From: JACDER01 sp963842575
GTDB lineage: Bacteria; Actinomycetota; Thermoleophilia; Gaiellales; Gaiellaceae
NCBI GenBank assembly: GCA_963842575.1
Contig: CAWJGS010000001.1
Span: forward strand, 277,201 to 341,200
DNA: 64,000 nucleotides
Reading direction: 5' to 3'
The notes beneath the pieces were generated by a model. The model had not been told where the DNA came from and searched no databases. It saw only the letters and a program-made list of their open reading frames with translations. Positions 1 to 8,468 of this stretch are shown here, in pieces (the stretch's first letter is position 1; each line of letters starts with the position of its first letter). The translations under genes were made by a program, and so were the position numbers.

Positions 1-503
1 CCCCGGGCTCTGGGCGAGGACGCGCAGGAGGTCGTACTCGGTGCGCGTCAGCGCCACCGGGCGGTCCCGGACCAGACCGCCCGCTTCTCCAGGTCGATCT
101 TGAGGTCGCCCAGCTCCAGAACAGGGTCGGCGGACGGAGCCGACCGGCGCAGAGCCGCCCGCAGCCGCGCGAGCAGTTCCTCGACGCTGAACGGCTTCGT
201 GACGTAGTCGTCCGCGCCCGCGTCCAGCGCCGCGACCTTCTCCCGCTCGTCGCCGACGACGGAGAGGACGAGGATCGGCGCGCTCGTCCACTCACGCAGA
301 CGGCGGGCGACGTCGGTTCCGGTGCCGTCCGGCAGGACGAGATCGAGGATGACCGCGTCCGGTGGATGGGAGCCCGCAGCCATGAGCGCACCCGCCGCGT
401 CGGCGGCGGTCTCGACCTCGTAGCCGGCGGCGCGCAGGCTCGTCTGCAGCGCGCGCAGGATCTGCGGCTCGTCGTCGACGACGAGGACGCGGAGAGGGCT
501 CAC
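1..503 (-). CDS. OmpR/KdpE-type response regulator, partial and frameshifted
   Basis: This DNA-binding response regulator probably receives phosphate from the kinase encoded next to it. The N-terminal receiver domain has the acidic pair (VVDDE), the phospho-acceptor Asp (VILDLVLPDG), and the conserved Thr/Ser and Lys regions (ILVLS; ADDYVTKPFS). The winged-helix part is interrupted: the literal frame stops near position 48, but the next frame reads ALTRTEYDLLRVLAQSPG, the normal start of a Trans_reg_C domain. A one-base indel near 62-80 therefore explains the stop. The C-terminus lies off the left edge of the window. The GTG start (501-503, minus strand) overlaps the kinase stop as GTGA, so the two are probably translationally coupled. 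KdpE-like is inferred from the DUF4118-type partner; no kdpFABC is visible. Confidence 0.85.
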
Positions 504-1864
504 GATGCCCGCGCCGGGACCCGCGCGGCGGGCAGCGAGATCGCGATCGTGGTTCCTCCTTCGCCCGGGGGCTCGACCCACACCCGGCCGCCGTTCACCT
601 CCGTGAAGCCGCGGACGATGGCCAGGCCCAGCCCGCTCCCGCCGCTCCGTCCTCGCGAGAACGGCTCGAAGACGCGGTCGAGGTCGCTCGCGGGGATGCC
701 CGGGCCGCCGTCCGTCACGCGTACGACGACCTCTCGCCCGTGGAGCTCGGCGGTGAGCCGGATCGGCTCGGTCGGCGAGAACCGGATGGCGTTCTCGATC
801 ACGTTGGCCAGCACTCGCTCGATCTGGCCCGCATCGACCTGGACGACGAGCGGATGCGGAGGCAGCGAGACGGCCACCCGGTCGGACTCGCGCCCCACCA
901 TGTCCAGCGAGCGCACGACCAGATCGTCCAGCGTCCAGAGAGCGGCGTCGGGACGGGCACCGCCCGCCTCGAGCAGCGACAGGTCGAGCAGGTTCCCGAC
1001 CAGCCGGTCGAGACGCTTCGTCTCGATCCGCATCGACTCCAGGAGCTCCTCGCGTTCGGTTTTCGTGAGCTCCAGCGTCTGGAGGCTCTCCGCGGCCGCG
1101 CGGATCGCCGTGAGCGGCGAGCGCAGGTCGTGGCTGACCGAGCGGAGGACGGCGGTCTTGGCCGCGTCGCTCCGTCTGAACGTCTCCGCCTCGAGCGCCT
1201 TGGCTCGGAGCCGCTCGCGGTCGAGGGCCACGGCGAGGAGCGAGGCCAGCGCCGGCAGGAGCCGGGCCGCCGTCCCCGGGTCGATGGCTGCGCCGGCGGG
1301 AAGGAAGAGCCTTCCGACGTGCCTGCTTCCGGCCTGGAGGTCGAGGGCCGACTCGTTCGCGCCCGGCCGGCGGCGCGAGTCGAGCTCGATCCGTCCTCCG
1401 ACCACTCCCAGGGCGCGGGCCGCGTCGTCGGCGATGACCGCGATCTGGCTTGGGACGTCTTCCGCCTGCAGCAGCGCAGCCGAGGCACGGGCGAGCACGC
1501 TTGCCTCCCGTTCCCGCTGCTCGGCGTCCGCGGCGCGCCGGCGTGCCCGTGCCGCGAGCTCGCTCACGACGATCGCCGTCAAGAGGTACACGGCGAGCGC
1601 GACCCAGTTCTCGGAGTCGCGCAGCGAGAAAGTGTGCGTGGGCGGGAGGAAGAACCAGTTGAAGGCGAGCATGCTCAGCACCGACACGCCCACCGCGTAG
1701 GTCAGTCCGAAGAGGACGGCCACGGGCAGAACGGCGAAGAGGTAGAGGACGCCCAGGCTGAGGACGGGGGCGACCTCCCGCAGCCCGAAGATGACCGCGG
1801 TCACGACAGCGACGCAGGCGACGCCGAACACGGCCCCGATCAGAACCCGCGTCCAGCCCTTCAT
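500..1864 (-). CDS. KdpD-like sensor histidine kinase (DUF4118 membrane domain)
   Basis: Membrane sensor kinase of 454 residues. Residues about 5-105 contain four hydrophobic segments with FNWFFLPPTHTF, the signature of the DUF4118 membrane domain of KdpD. A GAF-like linker follows. The kinase core has an H box at about 245 (SVSHDLRSPLTAI), an N box (NVIENAIRFSP), and G boxes (VTDGGPGIP, SGLGLAIVRGF). The N-terminal KdpD/Usp cytosolic domains of full-length KdpD (about 890 residues) are absent, so this is the short DUF4118 kinase type and the signal need not be potassium. It is co-transcribed with the regulator to its left. A TATCCT -10 box lies 7 nt upstream of the ATG, which suggests a leaderless mRNA. 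Confidence 0.88.
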   Translation of the reverse strand: MKGWTRVLIGAVFGVACVAVVTAVIFGLREVAPVLSLGVLYLFAVLPVAVLFGLTYAVGVSVLSMLAFNWFFLPPTHTFSLRDSENWVALAVYLLTAIVVSELAARARRRAADAEQREREASVLARASAALLQAEDVPSQIAVIADDAARALGVVGGRIELDSRRRPGANESALDLQAGSRHVGRLFLPAGAAIDPGTAARLLPALASLLAVALDRERLRAKALEAETFRRSDAAKTAVLRSVSHDLRSPLTAIRAAAESLQTLELTKTEREELLESMRIETKRLDRLVGNLLDLSLLEAGGARPDAALWTLDDLVVRSLDMVGRESDRVAVSLPPHPLVVQVDAGQIERVLANVIENAIRFSPTEPIRLTAELHGREVVVRVTDGGPGIPASDLDRVFEPFSRGRSGGSGLGLAIVRGFTEVNGGRVWVEPPGEGGTTIAISLPAARVPARAS

Positions 1865-1890
1865 ACGGAAGAGGATAGGTTGGAGAGGCC
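1865..1890. promoter_or_regulatory. 26-bp divergent promoter with overlapping -10 boxes
   Basis: The whole gap between the kinase and sulfotransferase starts is 26 bp. On the minus strand TATCCT (1877 to 1872) sits 7 nt before the kinase ATG. On the plus strand TAGGTT (1876-1881) sits 9 nt before the sulfotransferase GTG, with GGAGAGG between. The two -10 boxes share bases, so polymerase can probably occupy only one direction at a time. The -35 regions would lie inside the opposite gene. This is an inference from spacing. Confidence 0.5.
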
Positions 1891-2739
1891 GTGCCGACGC
1901 AGATCGCAGAGCTGATCCCGAAGCTCCCCGAGCCCGTGCGTGCGCTCCCGCGGACGGCGATCTGGGCGTACGGGACGGCGACCGCGGCGCTGCGTCCGCT
2001 TCCGACGGCGCTGATCATCGGGGCGCAGAAGGCCGGGACGACCGCGCTCTACGCCTGGCTGCGCGACCATCCTGCCGTCGTCGGGCCGGTCTGGAAGGAG
2101 GTCAACTACTTCGACCGCCGGTATGCGAAGGGACCACGCTGGTATCGCGGAAACTTTCCACGGGCCCGCGGCGCGTCGGTCGTGCTCGAGGCGACGCCGG
2201 GCTACCTCTTCCATCCGCAGGCCCCACAACGCGTGCGCGAGCTCATCCCGGATGCGCGCCTTGTAGCGCTCGTGCGCGAGCCGGTCGGTAGGGCGTACTC
2301 CCACTATCAGCACGAGGTGGCGCTCGGGCGCGAGCCGCTTTCGTTCGAGCAGGCCGTCGCGGCCGAGGACGAGCGCATGGACGGCGAGCTCGACCGGATG
2401 CTGGCCGATCCGGCGTACTTCAGCCACGCGTGGTGGAACTACACCTACCTCGCGCGCGGGCGCTACGCCGAGCAGCTCGAGCGCTGGCTGGAGGTCTTCC
2501 CGGAGGAGCAGCTGCTCGTCATCCCGACCGAGGACTTGACGCAGCGGCCGCGTGAGACGTACGCGCGCGTCCTCGAGCACGTGCGGGCTCCTGCGCACGA
2601 CCTGGGCGAGTATCCACGCGTCTATGCGCGCGACTACGACGAGATGAGCCCCGAGACGCGCGCCCGGCTGAAGGAGAAGTTCGCGGAGCCGAACCGGCGC
2701 CTGTACGAGCTGCTCGGCCGCGACCTGGGATGGACGTGA
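1891..2739 (+). CDS. PAPS-dependent sulfotransferase (Sulfotransfer_1 type)
   Basis: Predicted to move a sulfuryl group from PAPS to a carbohydrate or other hydroxyl/amino acceptor. The 5'-phosphosulfate loop is IIGAQKAGTTAL at residues 32-43. The 3'-phosphate site is LVALVREPVGRAYSHY at about 123-138, with the usual Arg and Ser. Length (282 residues) is normal for bacterial heparan-type N/O-sulfotransferases. The acceptor cannot be read from the sequence. GTG is chosen as start because the N-terminus is complete and GGAGAGG lies just upstream. The 3' end overlaps the arginase start by 10 bp, so the two are probably co-transcribed. It differs in family from the two sulfotransferases at 17-22 kb. 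Confidence 0.88.
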   Translation: MPTQIAELIPKLPEPVRALPRTAIWAYGTATAALRPLPTALIIGAQKAGTTALYAWLRDHPAVVGPVWKEVNYFDRRYAKGPRWYRGNFPRARGASVVLEATPGYLFHPQAPQRVRELIPDARLVALVREPVGRAYSHYQHEVALGREPLSFEQAVAAEDERMDGELDRMLADPAYFSHAWWNYTYLARGRYAEQLERWLEVFPEEQLLVIPTEDLTQRPRETYARVLEHVRAPAHDLGEYPRVYARDYDEMSPETRARLKEKFAEPNRRLYELLGRDLGWT

Positions 2740-3665
2740 GCCGGCCCGTTGCCGTCATCGGCGCGGCCCTCGACCTCGGCGCCGGCCGGCGCGGTGTGGA
2801 CATGGGCCCCTCGGCGATCCGCTACGCGGGGCTGGAGGCCCGTCTGTCGGCGCTCGGCCGCTCGGTCACCGACTGGGGCAACGTCCAGACGGCGGTGGCC
2901 GAGGCGTCGAACGTGGGGGACGCGCGCGTGCGCTTCCTGCCCGAGATCATCGCCGCGTGCGAGCAGGTCGCCGGGCTCGTCTCCCGTGCGGTCGAGCAGG
3001 GCTGCCTGCCGCTCGTGCTCGGCGGCGACCACTCGGTCGCGCTCGGCACGCTCGGCGGCCTCGCGGCCCAGAGTGGGCCCGGCGGCGTCCTCTGGATCGA
3101 CGCGCACGGCGACCTGAACCGTCCCCAGACCACCCCGAGCGGCAACGTCCACGGGATGCCGCTGGCCGCGGCGCTCGGGCTCGCGGGCCCGGAGTTCGAG
3201 AGCGACGCGTGGCCGCTTCCGGCCGCCGATCCGGAGCGGGTGGCGATCGTGGGCGTGCGCCAGCTGGACGACGGCGAGCGCCGGCTGCTCGATGGGCTCG
3301 GCGTGCGCGTCTTCACGATGAGCGAGATCGACAGGATCGGGATGGAACGCGCCATTCGCGAGTCGCTGGAGCGGATCGCGGGGCCCGGGTTCGTCCACGT
3401 CAGCCTCGATCTCGACGCGCTCGATCCGGAGATAGCGCCGGGCGTGGGGACACCCGTGCGCGGAGGGCTTTCCTACCGTGAGGCGCACCTCGCGATGGAG
3501 CTCGTGGCGGAGTCGGGTATCGCCGGGTCGCTCGAGGTGGTCGAGGTCAACCCGATTCTCGACCGCGAGAACGCGACCGCGGAGCTGGCTGTGGAGCTGG
3601 TCGCGAGTGCGCTCGGGCGCGACGATTCTGTAACAACTTACACCGGGGTCAGACCCCTCGATTAA
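2730..3665 (+). CDS. rocF: Arginase/agmatinase family ureohydrolase
   Basis: Binuclear manganese hydrolase, most likely arginase (arginine to ornithine plus urea). Metal-binding motifs are all present: GGDHSV, WIDAHGDLN, SGNVHGMPLA and SLDLDALDPEIAPGVGTP, followed by EVVEVNP. The SGNVHG loop is typical of arginases rather than agmatinases. The length of 311 residues is normal. The ATG lies inside the end of the sulfotransferase gene. The last residues (TTYTGVRPLD) are encoded by a GGGGTCAGACCCC repeat, so the native C-terminus may have been replaced when the repeat inserted. Confidence 0.9.
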   Translation: MDVSRPVAVIGAALDLGAGRRGVDMGPSAIRYAGLEARLSALGRSVTDWGNVQTAVAEASNVGDARVRFLPEIIAACEQVAGLVSRAVEQGCLPLVLGGDHSVALGTLGGLAAQSGPGGVLWIDAHGDLNRPQTTPSGNVHGMPLAAALGLAGPEFESDAWPLPAADPERVAIVGVRQLDDGERRLLDGLGVRVFTMSEIDRIGMERAIRESLERIAGPGFVHVSLDLDALDPEIAPGVGTPVRGGLSYREAHLAMELVAESGIAGSLEVVEVNPILDRENATAELAVELVASALGRDDSVTTYTGVRPLD

Positions 3666-3681
3666 CCGGGGTCAGCCCTGG
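3643..3681. repeat. GGGGTCAGACCCC palindromic repeats (REP-like), two copies
   Basis: CCGGGGTCAGACCCC at 3643-3657 is followed by CCGGGGTCAGCCCTGG at 3666-3681. The first is a near-perfect palindrome and the second a decayed copy. A longer, perfect copy occurs at 14,481-14,499. The repeat lies between the converging arginase and ETF genes and supplies the last arginase codons. No RAYT transposase gene is visible in the window. Confidence 0.7.
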
Positions 3682-3684
3682 TCT

Positions 3685-5391
3685 CTAAGAGGCAGAAGTG
3701 GAGTTCGAACGAAGCTCGCGCCAGTCGCCGGCGAAGGTGACGTCCGCCCACTCGGCCGCCTCGGAGCCGACCGCCGCCACGACAGCCGCCTTGACGAAGC
3801 CGTCCAGCTCCTCCGGCGTGCCGTCGAGGCCGACGCCGATCAGGAGGCGCGGCGCAACCGGCCGGCCGTAGAGGCCGATCTGCCGGTGTGGCGGCAGGTC
3901 CGGATGGGAGCCGCCGACCGCGACGCCGTCGAGCTCTTCGAGGTTCGCCTGCGGCCCGGCGAAGACGACCACGTCCGCGGCGTCGAGGTCGAGCCCGGTC
4001 CGCTCGTCGTGTCGCTGTTCCACGAGCCGGGCGCTCTGGGCCGGCAGGCTCTCCAGCTCGAACGAGCGAACCTCAGCCTCTTCGTCGCGCGGTTCCAGTG
4101 GTTCGTACATTCGCGCCCGCACGGTCGCAAACTGCGGCGTCGTTCGCCCCATGATCACCGAGACGATGTTGCCTCCATAAGCGGGCTTCGTTTGCAGCAG
4201 GCGCCCCGCCTTGGCGATGTCTACCGCGACGCAGTCCCCGGTCATGCCGAGCTCCAGGTCGCCGGCGACGCGCGGCCCGAGATCGCGCCCGAACGCACTG
4301 GCGGGGATGAGCAGGAGGTGGGGGCGTTCGCGCTCCACCACCTGGCCGAGAGCGCTCGCCCAGATCTCCGGCTGGTACGAGCCGAGCTGCTCGTCGTCGA
4401 CGACTACGACGACCTCGGCCCCGCGGCGACCCAGCTCCTGCGCGACCTCGCCGATCTCGTGCCCCAGCACGAGCGCGACGTTGCGCCCGCCGAGCTTGCC
4501 GGCGAGCGCGCGGCCCCGGGCGAGCAGCTCGAGCGAGTGGCGCGTCGGCTGTCCGCGGTCGAGCTCGACCAGCGTCCACGAGTCGTAGTGAGCGGCCGGC
4601 TTCTCGGCGATGTTGTCGGGCTTGTCCCAGGACGTCTCGGGCGGCGGACGCTCGGCGAGGAGCGCCTCGATTGCGGCGCGCGCTTCTCCGGCATCCGTGT
4701 GGAAGAGGCCTGCCCGTTCCGGAGTCACGTCGCGCACCGCGAGCACGCGCGTCGGAGAGCCGGTCTGGCCAAAGCGCTTGTCGCCCTCCTGGACGTCGTC
4801 CACGAGGTCGCTCGCGGTCCATGTCTCGATGGCGCCGTCCCCGGCGCCGGTCTCGTCGGTCACGGCCTCCCCGACCGAGACCACCGCCGGCAGCGGCAGC
4901 TCGAACGTCGCCTCGCCCGTGTCGGTCTCGCGTATGACCCGCAGCCCCTCCTCGAGCGACGCCGCATTCGTGAGGTGCGGAACCTCGAGGAAGGCGGCCA
5001 CCTCCGGCGGCACCTGCCAGGTCTCCGAGTCGACGGTCTTCCGGCCGCACAGAACGAGGTCGAAGCCTTCCTTCCGCAGCGCGAGCGCGAGCGTGCGCGA
5101 GGTGCCGAGTGTGTCCGCGACCGCGAAGACCTTGTCGGAGAGGAGGATCGCGCGGTCGGCGCCGATCCCCAGCGCCTCGCGCAGGGCGTCCTCGGCCTGG
5201 GGCGGGCCCATCGTCATCGCGACGACCTCGCCGCCTGCCTGCTCGCGCAGCCGCACCGCCGCGGCGACCGCGGCGCGGTCGAAGGGGTTGAGGATGAGCG
5301 GGACGCCCTCGCGCTTGAGGGTCTTCGTCTCCTCGTTGAACTCGATGGCGGTCGGCTCGGGAACCTGCTTGACGAGGCAGACGATCTTCAC
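3685..5391 (-). CDS. EtfB-EtfA fusion, electron-transfer flavoprotein with divergent FAD domain
   Basis: One 568-residue chain joins an EtfB half (start KIVCLVKQVPEPT; FDLVLCGRKTVDSETWQVPP) to an EtfA half (ALVLGHEIGEVAQELGRRGA; SAFGRDLGPRVAGDLELGMTGDC). ETFs pass electrons from acyl-CoA and related dehydrogenases to the quinone pool. The C-terminal FAD domain is unusual. Where EtfA normally has the GGRG turn, GQTGK, GISGAIQH and NKDPEAPIF, this protein reads FAGPQANLE, GLYGRP and GVGLDGTPEELDGF. FAD binding may therefore be altered or lost. The GTG start at 5391 follows TAGGCT by 7 nt. Longer upstream reading has no coding support. Confidence 0.85.
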   Translation of the reverse strand: MKIVCLVKQVPEPTAIEFNEETKTLKREGVPLILNPFDRAAVAAAVRLREQAGGEVVAMTMGPPQAEDALREALGIGADRAILLSDKVFAVADTLGTSRTLALALRKEGFDLVLCGRKTVDSETWQVPPEVAAFLEVPHLTNAASLEEGLRVIRETDTGEATFELPLPAVVSVGEAVTDETGAGDGAIETWTASDLVDDVQEGDKRFGQTGSPTRVLAVRDVTPERAGLFHTDAGEARAAIEALLAERPPPETSWDKPDNIAEKPAAHYDSWTLVELDRGQPTRHSLELLARGRALAGKLGGRNVALVLGHEIGEVAQELGRRGAEVVVVVDDEQLGSYQPEIWASALGQVVERERPHLLLIPASAFGRDLGPRVAGDLELGMTGDCVAVDIAKAGRLLQTKPAYGGNIVSVIMGRTTPQFATVRARMYEPLEPRDEEAEVRSFELESLPAQSARLVEQRHDERTGLDLDAADVVVFAGPQANLEELDGVAVGGSHPDLPPHRQIGLYGRPVAPRLLIGVGLDGTPEELDGFVKAAVVAAVGSEAAEWADVTFAGDWRELRSNSTSAS

Positions 5392-5398
5392 CTCTGTC

Positions 5399-5411
5399 AG
5401 CCTACTAGGGT
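5399..5411. promoter_or_regulatory. Back-to-back -10 boxes between ETF and phosphoesterase
   Basis: Minus-strand TAGGCT (5404 to 5399) lies 7 nt from the ETF GTG, which fits a leaderless start. Plus-strand TAGGGT (5406-5411) lies 28 nt before the phosphoesterase ATG. The gap between the genes is 48 bp. The assignment rests on motif and spacing only. Confidence 0.4.
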
Positions 5412-5439
5412 GCACCGCCCGGCGGATACGGCGCACTAG

Positions 5440-6111
5440 ATGCTCGCAGCCCTCTACGACATCCATGGGAACGTGCCCGCACTGGAGGCTGTGCTGGCGG
5501 ACGCGAGCGAGGCCGGCGCCGATCACTGGCTCCTCGGCGGCGACTACGGGGCATGGTCGCCCTGGCCGCAGGAGACGATCGCGCTGCTGCAGACGCTCCC
5601 GAGCACGACGTGGATTCGTGGGAACGGCGAGCGGTGGGTGAGAGAGCTCCCCTGGGACCGGCCGGACGTGGCCGAGATGCTGGAGAACTACGACTCCGGC
5701 TTCGGCAACGACGAGGGCTGGCTCTATTCGCTGCAGGCGCAGGCCGAGCACGACGGCGTCCTTTACGTGCACGGCTCGCCGCAGCGCGACGACGACAGCT
5801 TCGCCCCCGAGCCGGGCCCGAAGGACCTCGAGCTGCTGGCCGGCATCCACAACCGCACGATCGTCTTCGGACACAGCCACCAGCAGTTCCAACGGGAGGG
5901 GCCGTCCGGCACGTACCTCGTCAACCCCGGCAGCGTCGGGATGCCGCTGGACGGGGACGTCAGCGCCGCGTACGCGCTCTGGCACGGCGGCCGCTCCTTC
6001 GAGCTTCGCCGCGCCGAGTACGACTTCGAGAAGGCTGCCGCGGCCTACGAAGCGCTCGGGTCGCCGTTCGGGAAGATGGCGGCGAAGCGCATCCGCCGGG
6101 GCTCGGACTAA
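5440..6111 (+). CDS. YfcE/MJ0936-type calcineurin-like metallophosphoesterase
   Basis: Dinuclear metal phosphoesterase of 223 residues. Motifs in order are LYDIHGNVPALEAVL (D-x-H), LLGGDYGAW (GD-x), IRGNGERW (GN), VLYVHGSPQ and VFGHSHQQFQ (GHSH). The C-terminal LVNPGSVGMPLDG is typical of the YfcE branch. The substrate is probably a phosphodiester or small phosphate ester and cannot be specified. The TAA stop overlaps the stop of rarA tail to tail. Confidence 0.88.
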   Translation: MLAALYDIHGNVPALEAVLADASEAGADHWLLGGDYGAWSPWPQETIALLQTLPSTTWIRGNGERWVRELPWDRPDVAEMLENYDSGFGNDEGWLYSLQAQAEHDGVLYVHGSPQRDDDSFAPEPGPKDLELLAGIHNRTIVFGHSHQQFQREGPSGTYLVNPGSVGMPLDGDVSAAYALWHGGRSFELRRAEYDFEKAAAAYEALGSPFGKMAAKRIRRGSD

Positions 6112-7364
6112 CTTTCCTCGCCCGAGCCGCTGGGCTCGAAGTAGGTCGTCCCTTTCAGCTCGTCCGGCAGGTAGTCCACCTCGAAGCCGGCAGGGTCGTC
6201 GTGCGGGTAGACGTAGCCCTGGCCCTTGCCGAGCTGCTTCTTCGCCAGCGGATGCCCGGCGCTCTGCAGCGCCCGCGGCGGTTTCAGGTTGCCGCGCTCG
6301 CGGACGTCCCGCGTGGCGGCGCCGAGCGCTTTGAGGCTCGCGTTCGACTTGGGCGCGCGCGCGAGGTAGATCGCGGCCTGGGCGAGGTTCAGCCTGGCCT
6401 CGGGGAGCCCGACATGCTCCACGGCCTGCGCCGCCGCGACCGCCACCAGGAGCGCTCGCGGGTCGGCGTTGCCGATGTCCTCCGAGGCGAGCACGATCAT
6501 CCGCCGCGCGATGAAGCGGGCATCCTCGCCCGACTCGAGCATGGCGGCGAGGTAGTACACCGACGCATCCGGGTCGGACCCGCGCAGCGACTTGATGAAC
6601 GCCGAGATGAAGTCGTAGTGCGCGTCCCCGGTCTTGTCGTAGACGAGCGGCCGCTTGCGAGACGCGTCCTCGACCTGCTGTTCCGTCACGGCCGTTCCCT
6701 CCGCCTCGGCGGTCTGCGCGGCCAGCTCGACGATGTTCAGGGCGGTTCGCGCGTCGCCGCCGGCGCGCTCCGCGATGCGCGCGACGAGCGGATCCTCGAG
6801 CTCGATCCCGAGCTCCGTCGCGCCGCGCCGCACGATGACTCCCAGGTCGTCCTCCGTCAGCGGCTCCAGCTCGTACACCTGCGAGCGGCTCAGAAGCGCG
6901 GCGTTGACCTCGAAGTACGGGTTCTCGGTGGTCGAGCCGATCAGGGTGATGAGCCCCTCCTCGACCGCCGGCAGGAGCGCGTCCTGCTGCGCCTTGTTGA
7001 AGCGGTGGATCTCGTCGAGGAAGAGGATGGTGCGCTCGCCGCTCCCGCCGAGCCGGTCGCGGGCGCGGGTCATCACCCCGCGCACGTCAGCCACCGAAGC
7101 CGACACCGCCGACAGCTCCTCGAACTCCGCGCCCGTCTGCTCGGCCACGATGCGCGCAAGCGTCGTCTTGCCTGTTCCCGGCGGGCCGTACAGGATCATC
7201 GAGCGGACGCGGTCGGCCTCGATCGCCAGGCGCAGCGCCGAATGGGCGCCGAGGACGTGCTGCTGCCCGACGAAGTCGTCGAGCGTGCGCGGTCGCAGCC
7301 GCAAGGCGAGCGGCGCGACCTCGGGGAGCCGCTCTCGCGCAGCGTCGGCGAAGAGGTCGCTCAT
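6108..7364 (-). CDS. rarA: Replication-associated recombination protein RarA (MgsA)
   Basis: AAA+ ATPase that acts at stalled replication forks. The N-terminus has PLALRLRPRTLDDFVGQQHV, Walker A YGPPGTGKTTLA and Walker B ILFLDEIHRFNKAQQD, then sensor 1 GSTTENP. The tetramerisation/MgsA C-terminal region includes RGSDPDASVYYLAAMLE, RRMIVLASEDIGNADP and YVYPHDDPAGF. The length of 418 residues is typical. The start is MSDLFADAAR at 7364, which follows TACTTT by 8 nt. A further in-frame ATG at 7427 would run through the divergent promoter. Confidence 0.93.
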   Translation of the reverse strand: MSDLFADAARERLPEVAPLALRLRPRTLDDFVGQQHVLGAHSALRLAIEADRVRSMILYGPPGTGKTTLARIVAEQTGAEFEELSAVSASVADVRGVMTRARDRLGGSGERTILFLDEIHRFNKAQQDALLPAVEEGLITLIGSTTENPYFEVNAALLSRSQVYELEPLTEDDLGVIVRRGATELGIELEDPLVARIAERAGGDARTALNIVELAAQTAEAEGTAVTEQQVEDASRKRPLVYDKTGDAHYDFISAFIKSLRGSDPDASVYYLAAMLESGEDARFIARRMIVLASEDIGNADPRALLVAVAAAQAVEHVGLPEARLNLAQAAIYLARAPKSNASLKALGAATRDVRERGNLKPPRALQSAGHPLAKKQLGKGQGYVYPHDDPAGFEVDYLPDELKGTTYFEPSGSGEES

Positions 7365-7372
7365 GTCCTGGA

Positions 7373-7382
7373 AAAGTATGCT
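7373..7382. promoter_or_regulatory. 25-bp divergent gap with interlocked leaderless promoters
   Basis: Plus-strand TATGCT (7377-7382) is 7 nt before the VOC ATG at 7390. Minus-strand TACTTT (7378 to 7373) is 8 nt before the rarA ATG at 7364. The two boxes share 7377-7378. Neither gene has room for a Shine-Dalgarno leader, so both mRNAs are probably leaderless. Confidence 0.55.
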
Positions 7383-7389
7383 CCGATCG

Positions 7390-7758
7390 ATGGCCACGAC
7401 CGCTGCGCCGCTCGTACGGAACGTCAACGTCGTCTATCTGTACGTCAGCGACATGGAGCGTTCGGCCGCGTTCTACCGCGATCTGCTCGGCATCCCGCTC
7501 GAGGGCGACGACGACTGGCGGGAGGCCAGGCTCGGCGGGACCCGCTTCGCTCTCCACCACGCGCACGAAGGAATCGGCGAGCTCTCCTCCGGGACCATTC
7601 ACCTGAACCTCGAGGTCGAGGACGTCGACGAGGCAATCGCGCGCCTGCGAGCAGCCGGTGTCGACGTGGAGGAGACGATGCGCGAGGACTGGGGCGCCGC
7701 GGTTCGCGTCCGCGATCCCGACGGGTACGAGCTGTACCTGTTCCAACCGCCGCGATGA
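7390..7758 (+). CDS. VOC/glyoxalase-fold small protein
   Basis: A 122-residue vicinal-oxygen-chelate protein with paired beta-alpha-beta-beta-beta modules. The start reads NVVYLYVSDMERSAAFYRDL and the end VRDPDGYELYLFQP, the usual VOC hallmarks with a terminal metal-type Glu (YELYLF). Activities in this family include glyoxalase, dioxygenase and antibiotic binding, and the exact role is not readable. It overlaps kynA by ATGA and heads a tight operon. Confidence 0.8.
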   Translation: MATTAAPLVRNVNVVYLYVSDMERSAAFYRDLLGIPLEGDDDWREARLGGTRFALHHAHEGIGELSSGTIHLNLEVEDVDEAIARLRAAGVDVEETMREDWGAAVRVRDPDGYELYLFQPPR

Positions 7759-8468
7759 CGGTCGAAGAGGACTACTCCGAGCCTGTCCTCGAGGGCGACG
7801 CGCCCTCCGACTACGAGCGCTACCTGCGCACCGACGAGCTGCTCTCGCTGCAGAAGACGCCGGAGCAGTGGGCGCACCGCGACGAGCTGCTCTTCCAGAC
7901 CGTCCACCAGTCCTCGGAGCTGTGGTTGAAGCTCGGCTGGACGGAGGTGGAGGAGGCGACGCGGCTGCTGGAGGAGGGGCAGACGGATGCGGCCATCCGC
8001 CTGCTCCGCCGCTCCGTCGAGTGCATGCGGATCGTCAACTCGCTCCTGGACATGCTCGAGCAGATGTCGCCGTGGGAGTACACGCGCTACATCCGTCCCG
8101 TCCTGGGCCACGGCAGCGGCTTCGACTCGCCCGGTTTCCGGAACATCCGCCGCGTCTCGCCGAGCCTTGGAGAGGCCTTCCACAAGCTGCGCCGAGCCGA
8201 GGGTCTGTCGATCGTCGAGCTGTACCAGCGCGGGCGCGAGTTCGAGCAGCTCTACCAGCTCGCCGAGCTGCTCATCGAGTGGGACGAGCGGGTCGCGGTC
8301 TGGCGCGCGCGCCATTACAAGGTGGTCGCGCGCGTGATCGGGGACGAGGTCGTCGGCACGCAGGGGACGCCGGTCGAGCTCCTCGGCAAGCTGATCAAGC
8401 ACGAGATGTATCCCGAGCTCTGGCGCGCTCGCAACGAGCTGACGACCCTCGCGAAGGAGCACGACTGA
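7755..8468 (+). CDS. kynA: Tryptophan 2,3-dioxygenase
   Basis: Heme enzyme that opens the indole ring of L-tryptophan to give N-formylkynurenine, the first step of the kynurenine pathway. Motifs are YLRTDELLSLQ, LFQTVHQSSELWLK (substrate pocket His), GHGSGFDSPGFRNIRR, WRARHYKVVARVIGDE (heme-ligand His) and GTQGTPVELL. The length of 237 residues is slightly short but complete. The start overlaps the VOC stop and the end overlaps the methyltransferase. Other kynurenine genes are not nearby. Confidence 0.92.
   Translation: MTVEEDYSEPVLEGDAPSDYERYLRTDELLSLQKTPEQWAHRDELLFQTVHQSSELWLKLGWTEVEEATRLLEEGQTDAAIRLLRRSVECMRIVNSLLDMLEQMSPWEYTRYIRPVLGHGSGFDSPGFRNIRRVSPSLGEAFHKLRRAEGLSIVELYQRGREFEQLYQLAELLIEWDERVAVWRARHYKVVARVIGDEVVGTQGTPVELLGKLIKHEMYPELWRARNELTTLAKEHD

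Noticed and set aside
48..2018. Long minus-strand open frame across the regulator and kinase
   Set aside because: Only its last part encodes the response regulator. The rest is an Arg/Pro-rich shadow of the kinase gene in another frame.
1..3000. A full kdp potassium-uptake operon
   Set aside because: Only the two-component pair is present. No kdpFABC part is seen, and the kinase lacks the KdpD cytosolic domain.
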